Part shown: piece after piece, positions 27,251 to 36,294 of the stretch
Layout of the letters: each line of letters opens with the position of its first letter
How positions within the stretch are numbered: the first letter of the stretch is position 1
NCBI GenBank assembly: GCA_963737575.1
Contig: CAVTTJ010000005.1
Span: forward strand, 372,001 to 436,000
DNA length: 64,000 nt
Source: VRUE01 sp963737575
GTDB lineage: Bacteria; Actinomycetota; Thermoleophilia; Solirubrobacterales; 70-9
Direction of reading: 5' to 3'
Notes under the pieces: model-generated
The model's database searches: none
What the model was told of the DNA's origin: nothing
What the model saw: only the letters and a program-made list of their open reading frames with translations
Program-made: the position numbers and the translations under genes

Positions 27251-28582
27251 GTGGCCGCGGGCGCGCGCAAGAGAATCCGGCTTGCCGTCGCGGCCGCGGC
27301 CCTCTGCGCGCTGCTCCTGCTGGCCATGGCCAGTCCGGTCGCCGCATCGGCGCAGGCTCCGATCCAGCTGGGCGCATATCTCCCCGGGAACTCCAGCGAA
27401 CTTGACGCCTACTCGTCGATGGTCGGCCGTCGGCCCGACATCCTGCTGCTCTTCCGCAACATGGCCGGGCCGCTTCTCTACCCCAGCGAGGTCTCCAACC
27501 TGAAGGCACGCGGCGTGACACCGATGGTCACACTGGAGCCGTACACGAGCGACGGCGTCGCCTCGTTCTCGGAAATAGCGGAAGGCAGCTACGACGAATA
27601 CTTCCGCAGGGAAGCCGATCAGGTCAGGGGGCTCGGCATCGAGGTGATGCTGCGCTTCGCCCACGAGATGAACCTGCTGAGCAGCGATTGGGGGCCCGGC
27701 AAGGAAGGCGACACTGCAAGTAGTTATGTCGATGCGTGGCGCCATATCGTCACGATCTTCCGCCAGGAGGGCGCCGACAACGTGAAGTGGGTCTGGGCGC
27801 CCAACGTCGACTATGGCGGGCGCCCCTTCGCCCAGTTCTTCCCAGGAGAAGAATGGGTCGATTACGTGGCTCTCGACGGCTATAACTGGGGAGCGACGGG
27901 AGGCGAATCCTGGGAGACCTTCTCGCAGGTCTTCGCCTCCTCGTACGCGACCGTTACGGCGTTGAGCACAAAGCCGGTGATCATCGCCGAGACCGGCTCG
28001 AGCGAGTCCGGCGGCAGCAAGGCCGCATGGATCGAAGAAACCTTCTTCCGCACCATCCCGGAACAGATGCCCCGCGTCGCGGCGGTGGTCTGGTTCAACG
28101 ACGAGAAGGAGCGTGACTGGCGCGTCGACTCCTCCCAGGCTTCGTTGGACGCCTATCGCCGGGTGGTCGCGTCGACCCTCTACGGCGGTGACCAGCCGCT
28201 CCCGGTTGGGGAAGCAGCCCCGGTCGTCAAGGACCTCGAAGTCATCCCGAAGGTGGCGCCGAGGGGTCAGGGCAACAGACGACCGACCCGGCTCCGGCTC
28301 AGGGGTCGGATCACCTACCGGCTCTCCCATCGCGCGATTGTTCGGGTCGCACTCCACCGCCGCAGAAGCGGGGTGATGCCATTGGTGTTCACGGCCGAAC
28401 AGCATGCCGGGCACAAGCGCGTCGCCCTCTCGCGTCTGGTCGGAAGCCGCCACCTTCGCCGCGGCGCCTACAGCGTCTCCGTGGTCGCTTTCAGCGCCGG
28501 CGGCACTCGCTCGCGGCCACGTCATCACGGCTTTCGCTTGCTGCCGCCCAGGCGAGGCCGGAACTCTCAGCGGAGCGCCTAG
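27251..28582 (+). CDS. GH26-like glycoside hydrolase (third paralogue), secreted
   Basis: The protein has 443 residues and a GTG start. A signal peptide (about 1-35, ending AASAQA) leads to a GH26-like domain (about 36-320) with acid/base Glu139 in RFAHEMN and nucleophile Glu247 in IIAETGSSE. The tail of about 120 residues is Arg-rich and looks like a small beta-sandwich (LRGRITYRLSHRAIVRVALHR). The role is probably trimming or degrading a mannan-like surface polysaccharide; the substrate is inferred only from the family. It overlaps the convergent flippase gene by 4 bases. Confidence 0.88.
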   Translation: MAAGARKRIRLAVAAAALCALLLLAMASPVAASAQAPIQLGAYLPGNSSELDAYSSMVGRRPDILLLFRNMAGPLLYPSEVSNLKARGVTPMVTLEPYTSDGVASFSEIAEGSYDEYFRREADQVRGLGIEVMLRFAHEMNLLSSDWGPGKEGDTASSYVDAWRHIVTIFRQEGADNVKWVWAPNVDYGGRPFAQFFPGEEWVDYVALDGYNWGATGGESWETFSQVFASSYATVTALSTKPVIIAETGSSESGGSKAAWIEETFFRTIPEQMPRVAAVVWFNDEKERDWRVDSSQASLDAYRRVVASTLYGGDQPLPVGEAAPVVKDLEVIPKVAPRGQGNRRPTRLRLRGRITYRLSHRAIVRVALHRRRSGVMPLVFTAEQHAGHKRVALSRLVGSRHLRRGAYSVSVVAFSAGGTRSRPRHHGFRLLPPRRGRNSQRSA

Positions 28583-29946
28583 AAGCGCTCGACGATCGTC
28601 TCCTCGAAGGCAGCGATCGCCTCGGCCTTGTCCTCGGAGTCGCCGTCCCGGGGCGCGACTATCCGCTCGGAGCGCAGGGCCCGCAGCACCTCCGGCGCCA
28701 TCACGATCGCCTCGACGGTGGCACCGGCGACCCAGCCGATCGCCACGCCGGAGAGGCTGCCGAGCAGAGCCCCGAGCACGCCACCGCCGACCTGGAGGAG
28801 GGCCCCGCCCCAGATCACCGGAAGCGCCGTCGCAAGTCGCCGCTCGATCCGGCGGAGCGCCACGTAGTGCGTCAGCACCGTCGAGGGGAAGATGTCGAGG
28901 GCAAGGATGTGGAGCGTGTTGCTCGCTTCGCTCGCATAGCTCGCCCCGAAGATCTTGAGGAGCGGGGTCCCGAGCACGAGGAGCGCGAGGTTTGAGGCGA
29001 CGCCGAAACCGAGTGAGACGTAGACGGTGAGCCTGAAGCGATCGGCGAGCCGCTTCGATTCTCCCGAGCCGACCGCATAGAGCACCGTGCTGAGCGAAAG
29101 CGGCACGAAGAACATGAAGCTGGTGATCATGTAGGCGATGTAGAAGCTCGCGTTGGCCGTAGCGGAGAGGAACGTGACCACGACGATGGGTAGCGCGAGC
29201 TCGGGAGTGCGCAGGGCAAGGTTGACGGCGTGGTGGGTGACGGCGTGAACCCGCATCTCCCTCAGCAGCCGGAAGTCCGGACCGAGCGAGTCGCCCCCGC
29301 GGGATCGGTAGAAGCGGATCAGGACGACCATCGAGACCGCGATTCCGGCCGTCCACGTGCCGTAGATCCACTGCGGGCCGGCGCCGGTGACCAGCGCGGC
29401 GACCGGGATCAGCGCCGCGAGCTTGACGACGCTGAAGACGATGTTGCGATTCAGCTGGAGGCCTCCACGCAACAGCCCGATCAGCGCTTGGTCCAGCACG
29501 AACGTCAGCGCGGTCAGGGCGACGCCGATCACGAACACCAGCGCCGCCACCCAGGTCTCCCTCAGCGGGTCGAAGTTGGATGACGCTGCGGGAGCGACCA
29601 GGATGAAAGCAAGGCCGAGTGCGGCTCCGATCGAGCCGGACGTGAGCAGCGCCGCGTTGATTACGGATCTGTGGCCCCTTTCGAGGCGGGGAAGCTCTCC
29701 CATCAACAGCGTTCCCAAGCCGACCGTCGCCATGAACCCGAGCAGCGTCATGGCGGACATGGCGGCGCTCGCGACCCCGACCGAGTCCTTGCTGAATTGA
29801 TGCGTCGCGACCCACCAGAAGGCGGCGCCGAGCAGCGACGTGACCACCGCGGTCCCGACCATGGAGGCGGCATTGCTGAGCAGCGACCGATTGGTTCTGA
29901 CGGCTACTCGAACCCGCTCGCCGATATCTCCGATCCATCGCCTCAC
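28579..29946 (-). CDS. Polysaccharide (O-antigen/teichoic acid type) flippase
   Basis: The protein has 455 residues and a GTG start overlapping the stop of the upstream membrane gene (GTGA). About twelve to fourteen hydrophobic segments span the whole length, with the MATE/PST-type N-terminus SLLSNAASMVGTAVVTSLLGAAFWW. It would flip lipid-linked oligosaccharide across the membrane. It is the last gene of a leftward run of coupled genes from 37923, so it probably serves the glycan built by the glycosyltransferases encoded there. Confidence 0.88.
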   Translation of the reverse strand: MRRWIGDIGERVRVAVRTNRSLLSNAASMVGTAVVTSLLGAAFWWVATHQFSKDSVGVASAAMSAMTLLGFMATVGLGTLLMGELPRLERGHRSVINAALLTSGSIGAALGLAFILVAPAASSNFDPLRETWVAALVFVIGVALTALTFVLDQALIGLLRGGLQLNRNIVFSVVKLAALIPVAALVTGAGPQWIYGTWTAGIAVSMVVLIRFYRSRGGDSLGPDFRLLREMRVHAVTHHAVNLALRTPELALPIVVVTFLSATANASFYIAYMITSFMFFVPLSLSTVLYAVGSGESKRLADRFRLTVYVSLGFGVASNLALLVLGTPLLKIFGASYASEASNTLHILALDIFPSTVLTHYVALRRIERRLATALPVIWGGALLQVGGGVLGALLGSLSGVAIGWVAGATVEAIVMAPEVLRALRSERIVAPRDGDSEDKAEAIAAFEETIVERF

Positions 29947-31871
29947 GGTTTGCGCCGAGACCTGAGATGGGAGGTGTCGTAGATCGCGATCGGCCCGTTG
30001 TCGTAGATTCGATCGAGGCCGTCAAGCGCCGCGAACTTCTGCACCGATTCGCGGCTGATCGGGTTGCCTCCGGACGGCTCATCGGGTTCGTAGTAGAAGT
30101 CGGAGGCGGGCGGGACGTCGATGAAGCGGCGGTCGACGACTATGTAGTCGATCGCGTCTTCGCTGATCACCTCCTGGTCTCTGCGTTCGTAGGTCCGGCT
30201 GAAGAAGACGGTTGAGACCGGGATCCCGTTGACCGAGCCGATCACCGGGTCGAGATGGCCCAGGCCGGCCAGCAGTGTCCCGTTCACCCGGTCGACCAGC
30301 ACACGGCTGCGCGGAGGGAGGTGCTCGTCCGCGAACCGCGCAGCGGCGAGTCCCTCGGGGCTGACGGAGCGGGACTCGCCGCTGACCAGGTAGGGGCCGG
30401 GCTGGCGTGTGATCGGCGATTCGCCCACGATGAAGCCGCCGATGAAGGCGACAGTCGCGATTGCGGCAAGCCCGATCAACCGGGCGGCGCGGCGCCGGAA
30501 GCTCGCCGGCGGGGAAAGCTCGGCGATCAGCAGGCCGCTGACGAAGGCGAGGCCGACGAAGACGAACTCCGAAGCTCTCTGCGAAGTCTCCGTGCCCGCC
30601 TGCGTGAGGCGGAGGCCGAGTGTCACGGGGAAGAGCAGGGCGACCGCGGAGAGCGTCCGCCAGAGGGCGCTCGAATCGCTGCGCAGCCATGTCCTGCGCA
30701 GGCCGAAGGGGATCACGAAGAGCAGCGGGATGATCGAGGCGACCCCCAACAGGCGAGCTGCGGTCGTGTTCGTCTCGCCGTGGCCGGCGCCGAAGATCGT
30801 CTTGGTGCCAGATTGGCCGGTGATCAGGTCGGCAATGGAGTTGAAGGCATCCTTGAATACCGAGCCGAGCTCGGTGCTGGTCACGGCCCCGGCAACGAAG
30901 ATGAGCCAGATGGCGCCCCCGGCAAGGACGAACAACGCCGGCAGGGCTGGGCCGTCGAACCATCTGAACCCGGCCAGCCTCGACGGGTCGCGGGCACGGG
31001 TTGCGGGGAGATGCGAGCCGAAGGCGCTCTTGCGGCCGATCTGGACCAGCAGCGCCCATATGAAGAGAAAGGCGCACAGCGCATAGGCGGTGAGATGGTG
31101 GATTGTCACCAGACTCGCTGCCAACACGGCCATCGCCGCAATCAGGCCCTTCCGGTTCAGGCTCCGCTCGAGCGGTTCGGCGTCGTTCCAGCGCAGCGAG
31201 ACGAGCAGCAGCGCCGCCCCGATCGTCAGCGCAAGGGACTCGTAGGCAAATTGCGAGTCGAAGTAGAGGAAGCTCGGATTGCACGCGTAGACGGCGACCC
31301 CGATGGCCGCGACCCTGTGGGAGCCGCCGACCCGCTCGAGGAACAGGAAGAGCGCGAGCATCAGCGTCACGCGGGCAGTGCCGATGACGATCATTGCGGT
31401 GACGTACACGCTGTACTGGGAGATCTGCGTGAGCGCCGCCGTGATCGCCTCGAGCCCCGGGTATCCGGCGTAACCCTGTACGACCGGGTTGTCAGAGAAG
31501 AAGTGCCCGGTTTCCAGCAGCTCCCACGTCTGCCGCAGGGTCGCCATCTCGTCGTGCGGAATGAAGCCGGTCGGGTTGTAGAGGACCTTGACGATGAAGA
31601 GGCTGCCGCCGAGGAGAACCGAGAGCGCCATGCACTCCCTGCGAGAAGCCGATGAGGAGAAGAGGCGGAGGGCGATCGGGGCGTAGATCAGCAGCAGACC
31701 TCCCCAAAAGAGGACCTGCGCAGAACCCGCTTCCTCGCGGGCCCCGTTGTTCCCGAAAGCGACCATCAGGAGCCCGACCCCGGCGAGTACGGCCAGTGGG
31801 CCCGCTGCGCCAAACGGGTTCGAGCGAGTCCTCTGCGCGCGACCGGCAGCGGTGACTTCGACGGTCGTCAC
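29943..31871 (-). CDS. Multi-spanning membrane protein, GT-C glycosyltransferase-like
   Basis: The start is the GTG at 31871, overlapping the DUF1616 stop (GTGA); this gives 642 residues. About thirteen hydrophobic segments follow, with GFIPHDEMATLRQTWELLETGHFFSDNP in the first loop, where the acidic pair resembles the catalytic loop of GT-C enzymes, and a soluble C-terminal domain (about 520-642). Its role is probably transfer of a sugar from a lipid carrier on the outer face, or a polymerase function; neither is proven. It sits between DUF1616 and flippase genes. Confidence 0.75.
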   Translation of the reverse strand: MTTVEVTAAGRAQRTRSNPFGAAGPLAVLAGVGLLMVAFGNNGAREEAGSAQVLFWGGLLLIYAPIALRLFSSSASRRECMALSVLLGGSLFIVKVLYNPTGFIPHDEMATLRQTWELLETGHFFSDNPVVQGYAGYPGLEAITAALTQISQYSVYVTAMIVIGTARVTLMLALFLFLERVGGSHRVAAIGVAVYACNPSFLYFDSQFAYESLALTIGAALLLVSLRWNDAEPLERSLNRKGLIAAMAVLAASLVTIHHLTAYALCAFLFIWALLVQIGRKSAFGSHLPATRARDPSRLAGFRWFDGPALPALFVLAGGAIWLIFVAGAVTSTELGSVFKDAFNSIADLITGQSGTKTIFGAGHGETNTTAARLLGVASIIPLLFVIPFGLRRTWLRSDSSALWRTLSAVALLFPVTLGLRLTQAGTETSQRASEFVFVGLAFVSGLLIAELSPPASFRRRAARLIGLAAIATVAFIGGFIVGESPITRQPGPYLVSGESRSVSPEGLAAARFADEHLPPRSRVLVDRVNGTLLAGLGHLDPVIGSVNGIPVSTVFFSRTYERRDQEVISEDAIDYIVVDRRFIDVPPASDFYYEPDEPSGGNPISRESVQKFAALDGLDRIYDNGPIAIYDTSHLRSRRKP

Positions 31872-32644
31872 GTACCGACTTCCGTCTGCAGCTTGGCCCG
31901 GCGGTAGAGCGCCCCGTCCCGATACAGGGATACGACCAATCGCGCGCCGGCCGGGATCCGGGCCGGTTCGACGCCCAGCTCCAGTTGTGCGCGCGCGCCG
32001 AGCCGGCCCTCCCATTCCCGGAGCGTTCGTCCGGCCCCGGTCACGACGAGCCGGTAGCGGTGGATGGCACTCTGGTGGTTCGCGACTCCGACTTCGATGC
32101 GCGAGCCGGCGCCATCTTCGCTCGGGACGATCCATAGTGCGGTGAAGTTCGATTCGGCTCGCTGGTCCTGCAGCCCATCGATGGCGGTCCGGACCGCGAA
32201 GACCGCGAGGGCGACGGCGGCCAGGAGACCGACCACAGTCGCCGCGCCGAGCCCCGTCAGCCGAGGCGAGGTGGAGAGCCTGCCCGGCTGCAGGGCTGCT
32301 CTGCGTCGATGCGCCACCACGCAGGAGGCGAGCGTGACCGCGGTCAGGATCGCGGCCCACCCGAAACGCCCGAGCCCGAAGGCGAGCTGCCAGGTGAGGC
32401 CGCCCAGCGCCGCGGCGCCGACACTGAGTGAAAAGGCATAGACGAGCCGCTCGCCGCGGCCGAGCGTCGCGGCGGGGAACATCGCGGCGGCCAGCGCATA
32501 GCCCGGAATGAACAGGACCAGTGGGACGAGGAGAAGGGCCTTGACAAGGCCATCGACGGGCAGCGCCATAAGCCCGAGCGAGACGAGTGACGCGCCGGCG
32601 AGGGCGATCAGGTCGCGGCCCGGGTATCGGGTGACCCGACTCAA
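31868..32644 (-). CDS. DUF1616-like membrane protein
   Basis: The likely start is the TTG at 32644, overlapping the stop of the GT2-GT4 gene (TTGA) in the same manner as its neighbours, giving 258 residues. Four to five membrane helices (DLIALAGASLVSLGLMALP, FIPGYALAAAMFP, ERLVYAFSLSVGAAALGG) are followed by a soluble extracytoplasmic domain that repeats sugar-binding-like strands (SNFTALWIVPSED, YRLVVTGAGRTL). DUF1616 proteins are common in actinobacterial and archaeal glycan loci; their function is unknown. Confidence 0.75.
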   Translation of the reverse strand: MSRVTRYPGRDLIALAGASLVSLGLMALPVDGLVKALLLVPLVLFIPGYALAAAMFPAATLGRGERLVYAFSLSVGAAALGGLTWQLAFGLGRFGWAAILTAVTLASCVVAHRRRAALQPGRLSTSPRLTGLGAATVVGLLAAVALAVFAVRTAIDGLQDQRAESNFTALWIVPSEDGAGSRIEVGVANHQSAIHRYRLVVTGAGRTLREWEGRLGARAQLELGVEPARIPAGARLVVSLYRDGALYRRAKLQTEVGT

Positions 32645-35256
32645 GCGCCGGCCGCCCGGAAGTCGGCGATCGTCTGCTGGTAGAGGAGCTCCATCTCGGG
32701 CATCACAACCTCGGGCGTGTATTCGCGCGCCCGCTCCGAGGCCGCTGCGCCAAGCCGATCGCGTAGCGCTGCGTCCTCGATCAGCAGCGACATCGCCGCC
32801 GCGAGCTCCGTCGAGTCGCCTGCCGGGACCAGGAGCCCGTCGGCGCCGTCGTCGATCATGTCCTCGTGGCCGCCGGGCCTGGTCCCGATCACCGCCCGCC
32901 CCCTGCTCATCGCCTCGTGGACCACGTTTCCGAGCGCCTCCGGGATCCTGGTCGGGAAGACGCCGAACATTGCCCGGTCCCACATCGCCATCACCGTGGC
33001 GTGGGGGACGTCTTCGAGGACGACGACGCCATCGGGGAACTGGCTCGGGGTGTCCGGGGCCCTAGTCCCGGCGAGGACGAGCGGCGGCGGTTCGTCGAGC
33101 CGGCTGTATGCGGTGAACAGCTCCTCGATCCCCTTGATCCGCCGGAAGGCTCCGACGTAGAGGATGAAGGGCTCGGCCGGAAGGCGATCGAGGATGTCCC
33201 TGTCGACCGACTGGCCGGCCACGTCCTCATGGAAGTTGGGAATGACCACGTTGCGCGCGCCGGCCACGCGCAGGTAGCGGTCCATCTTCTGGGCCACGAA
33301 GCGGCTGACACTGTGGATCGCGGTCACCTTGCGGCGGAGCAGTGGGCCGGACCCGAAAACACCGACGACCGCCGCGGTGCCCTTGGCGGCGCCATAGGTC
33401 CTGGCGGAGCAGGCGAGGCACTTGACCGGCGCCGGTCCCTCGCAGATTGTTTCGTTCCGAGCCAGGTTGTGCACCGCGCAGATGTTTCCGTAGCCCCGGG
33501 CGGAAATCAGCAGCGGGATTCGCTTGCCGAGTAGAGCGGCGGCGGTCGAATGGGTGAGCCACCCGTACGAATGGACGATGTCGGGCTCGAACTCCTTGAT
33601 CAGCCGCCGCAGCCGCCAGACGGCCTCGGGGTCGGGGAATGGAGGGGGATTGTGCTTGTAGGGGTCCTCGGAGATCCACCGCATGCGGCTGGTCAGGTCG
33701 CGGAGTCGGTGAATCTGCACGTCGTCCTGGGCCTCGAGGGACGGCACGCCCTCCTGCCAGGCCGTGGCTATCGCGACGGTATGGCCGCGGTCGGAAAGGT
33801 TGTGTGCAAGAAGTTCGATGCTGCGGTTGGCACCCCCGATCAACGGCCAGTAGGAATCGGTGACGATCAGCGCTCGCATCCCTTCTGGCCCCGGGTCGCC
33901 GGGCTCATCCCGGTCAGGACCGAGATTGCGTCGGCGCCGGGCACGGCTTCGGACATACGCGAGCGGGCCGTAGGCAATACCGCGCAGCTCGAGCCTGGTG
34001 AGGTGGCCCGGGTAGTCCTCCGGCTTGTCCACGTTCTTCGCGGAGCGGGGTGAGATCGCGTATGCCAGCCCCCTGGGAAGCTTGCGGATCAGCTGGGGGA
34101 TCAACTCCGGGTGCTTCACCAGGGTCTTGGTCAGGCAGGCTGAGAGGCCGACCCCGTAGCCCCAGACGCGCTGTTCGAACTGCTCGAAGTCGCGCAGGTG
34201 TGCGTGCCGGACAATCGCCCGTGGCTCATAGATCACCTGGTGATCCGCCAGCAGCACCCGCAGCATGGCCTCGACGTCCTCGCCGCCATGTGTCGGGGTG
34301 GCCGATCCGAGATCGGGGTCGAAGCCGCCGAGCGCGATCAGCAGCTCGCGACGGAATGCAAAGTTCTCTCCCGAGCCGAGGTCGCCGATCGTGAACGGGA
34401 AGAGTGGCCTGTCGGGGGGAGGCTCGCGGCTATCGAGGACACGGGTCTCGAGGCCACGATTGGCGCTGGCGAAGCCCTCGTACCAGACCTGAACGGGGGT
34501 CTCCAGCTCGCGCGGAAGGGTGAGCCCGGCGGCTCCGCCCACGCGCGGGCTGCGCTCGAGGGCCAGCGCCAGCGAGGCGATCCAGTTGCGGTCGACGAGG
34601 ACGTCGTCGTCGCAGAAAACGACGAACTCTCCGCCGGCCACGTCGAGACCCGCGTTGCGGGCGTTGGCGCCTCCGGGACAGGGTTCTGCGAGCAGCCGTA
34701 TCTGGACGTTTTCGGGGGGCTCGACGGCGGCCAGGCTGACTCGCTGATCGGCGCCCGAGCCGTTGTCGACAACGATCACCTCGTAGCGGTCGCCCGGGTA
34801 GTTGGAGCGCAGAATGCTCGTCAGGGTCTCCAGCAACGAGGAAGGCCGGTTTCGGGTGGGGATCACGACGGAGACGGTCGGCGCGTGTTGGAGGAGGTCG
34901 TCGATTGGGGCCAGGCAAGGAGGGCGGGTCTCGGACCGGATCCCGCTCGCGCCGAGGGGGCCGGCCGGCTCGAGCTCGTCGCCCCGCAGGTGCAGGTCGA
35001 TCTCCTCGCCCAGCTGATCCCGTATCTGGCTCGCCAGCCGATCGGGGTCGAGCCCTCCCGGCGGGATCTCGGCGTGCACGGATCCGAGCGGCGTGCCGTG
35101 GAGGCGGACGAGGCAGAGCGCGGCTGCATATGTCCCCCCCGACTCGGCGCTTTCAGCCTCAAGCCGGGGCAGGGCCTCGCCGAGCTCCACCTCGACGACG
35201 CGCATCGGCGCGAAGTCCGCGAAGTGCATGTCCACGCGGTCGCGGCCCGCCCTCAT
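32641..35256 (-). CDS. GT2-GT4 glycosyltransferase fusion
   Basis: The protein has 871 residues. Residues about 1-125 are an N-terminal region without a recognised fold; about 127-440 are a GT-A family 2 domain with VSVVIPTRNRPSSLLETL and the DXD-like FCDDDVLVD; about 460-871 are a GT-B family 4 domain that begins MRALIVTDSYWPLIGGANRS and contains ILYVGAFRRIKGIEEL and RIPEALGNVVHEAMSRG. No stop separates the two halves, but an internal Met at residue 460 (33879) is where a stand-alone GT4 would begin. It would add two successive sugars to the growing glycan. Stop and start overlaps tie it to both neighbours. Confidence 0.88.
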   Translation of the reverse strand: MRAGRDRVDMHFADFAPMRVVEVELGEALPRLEAESAESGGTYAAALCLVRLHGTPLGSVHAEIPPGGLDPDRLASQIRDQLGEEIDLHLRGDELEPAGPLGASGIRSETRPPCLAPIDDLLQHAPTVSVVIPTRNRPSSLLETLTSILRSNYPGDRYEVIVVDNGSGADQRVSLAAVEPPENVQIRLLAEPCPGGANARNAGLDVAGGEFVVFCDDDVLVDRNWIASLALALERSPRVGGAAGLTLPRELETPVQVWYEGFASANRGLETRVLDSREPPPDRPLFPFTIGDLGSGENFAFRRELLIALGGFDPDLGSATPTHGGEDVEAMLRVLLADHQVIYEPRAIVRHAHLRDFEQFEQRVWGYGVGLSACLTKTLVKHPELIPQLIRKLPRGLAYAISPRSAKNVDKPEDYPGHLTRLELRGIAYGPLAYVRSRARRRRNLGPDRDEPGDPGPEGMRALIVTDSYWPLIGGANRSIELLAHNLSDRGHTVAIATAWQEGVPSLEAQDDVQIHRLRDLTSRMRWISEDPYKHNPPPFPDPEAVWRLRRLIKEFEPDIVHSYGWLTHSTAAALLGKRIPLLISARGYGNICAVHNLARNETICEGPAPVKCLACSARTYGAAKGTAAVVGVFGSGPLLRRKVTAIHSVSRFVAQKMDRYLRVAGARNVVIPNFHEDVAGQSVDRDILDRLPAEPFILYVGAFRRIKGIEELFTAYSRLDEPPPLVLAGTRAPDTPSQFPDGVVVLEDVPHATVMAMWDRAMFGVFPTRIPEALGNVVHEAMSRGRAVIGTRPGGHEDMIDDGADGLLVPAGDSTELAAAMSLLIEDAALRDRLGAAASERAREYTPEVVMPEMELLYQQTIADFRAAGA

Positions 35257-36224
35257 CGCCGTCGCTGCCAGATGCGGGAGAGGACCCCGACCAGGAATCC
35301 GACCCCACTGCTGAGAAACCCGACGAGGATCGCCAGCGAGCGGAGTACGCCTTGGCGATCGCCACGCAACGACTGCCAGATGCCCCCCGCCACCCCGAGG
35401 GGCAGGACGATCGTGACGTAGCGGCGCTCGGAGCTCAGCCCGCTCTGGGCCCCCATCTCTCCTGCGAGGTGCGCCTTGCTCGAGCCCTCCTCGAAGCTGC
35501 GCCGCATCAGGTAGCCCAGGGTCGCCTGCTCCTCCGTCACTGCGTGACGCACGGTTGCGTGGGGTTGATAGAGCCAGCTCATCTCAGGCCACCGCCTCCC
35601 GATCCGAATTCCGAGCTCGGTGTCCTCCAGAGCATGGCCGCCGGCGATGACGACGCCGCGGTAGGAGATCTCGCGCGGGGCGACGCCCTCTCTGAAACCG
35701 CCGATTTCACGAAGCTGCCGGCTGCGGACCGCCATGTTGGCGGCGATCGGGTTGCGCACCGGCGCGACCTCCGTCGGCAGTCCCGTGTAGCTGCAGCCGA
35801 ACACCCAGTAGAACTCGGAGGGGAACCACGCCGGCTCCGGCCCGGCCCAGTCGGGCAGGAGCTCGCCGGTGACGCCGACCACGCTGGGGTCGGCGAAGCA
35901 CGAGGCGAGCCGCTCGATCCAGGTCGGCTCCGCCTCTGTGTCGTCGTCGGTGAGCACCACGACCTCCCCCCGCGCGGCCTCGACCCCCGTGTTCCGGGCG
36001 CCGACCACCCCGGGCTGGTGGCGGTTGGCGATCACCTTCGAGCCGGGGAAGGACTCACGCGTCCACTCGAGCAGCCTCGGGTTATGGTCGATGACCACGA
36101 TCGTCTCGGAGGGGGTGAGCGTCTGTCGCTCGATTCCGCCCAGACAGCGCGCGAGCTGTTCGCGACGATCCCAGCTCCAGCTCGGAACGACCACGGACAC
36201 GCTGTTCACGATCGGTTGCGTCAC
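35253..36224 (-). CDS. Family 2 glycosyltransferase with C-terminal membrane anchor
   Basis: The protein has 323 residues. The GT-A core has SVVVPSWSWDRREQLARCL, GARNTGVEAARGEVVVLTDDDTEAEPTW (TDDD is the metal/nucleotide-binding DXD) and GGHALEDTELGIRI, where the acidic ED is the usual base region. Hydrophobic stretches near the C-terminus (YVTIVLPLGVAGG, AILVGFLSSGVGFLVGVL) anchor it to the membrane. It overlaps the GT2-GT4 gene by ATGA and follows the hybrid protein gene by 70 bases. Confidence 0.88.
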   Translation of the reverse strand: MTQPIVNSVSVVVPSWSWDRREQLARCLGGIERQTLTPSETIVVIDHNPRLLEWTRESFPGSKVIANRHQPGVVGARNTGVEAARGEVVVLTDDDTEAEPTWIERLASCFADPSVVGVTGELLPDWAGPEPAWFPSEFYWVFGCSYTGLPTEVAPVRNPIAANMAVRSRQLREIGGFREGVAPREISYRGVVIAGGHALEDTELGIRIGRRWPEMSWLYQPHATVRHAVTEEQATLGYLMRRSFEEGSSKAHLAGEMGAQSGLSSERRYVTIVLPLGVAGGIWQSLRGDRQGVLRSLAILVGFLSSGVGFLVGVLSRIWQRRR

Positions 36225-36294
36225 GGTAGCGAGTGGTTTCGCCGTGCGCCCACCCCATCCTCGGGAGAGCGGGAATGAGAGATTGTCGTGCCGC

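Noticed and set aside
26624..30082. Minus-strand open frame of 1152 codons
   Set aside because: It runs antisense through the GH26/CE4 fusion and the third GH26-like gene and across the flippase; no family motif, low-complexity Arg/Gly/Pro composition.
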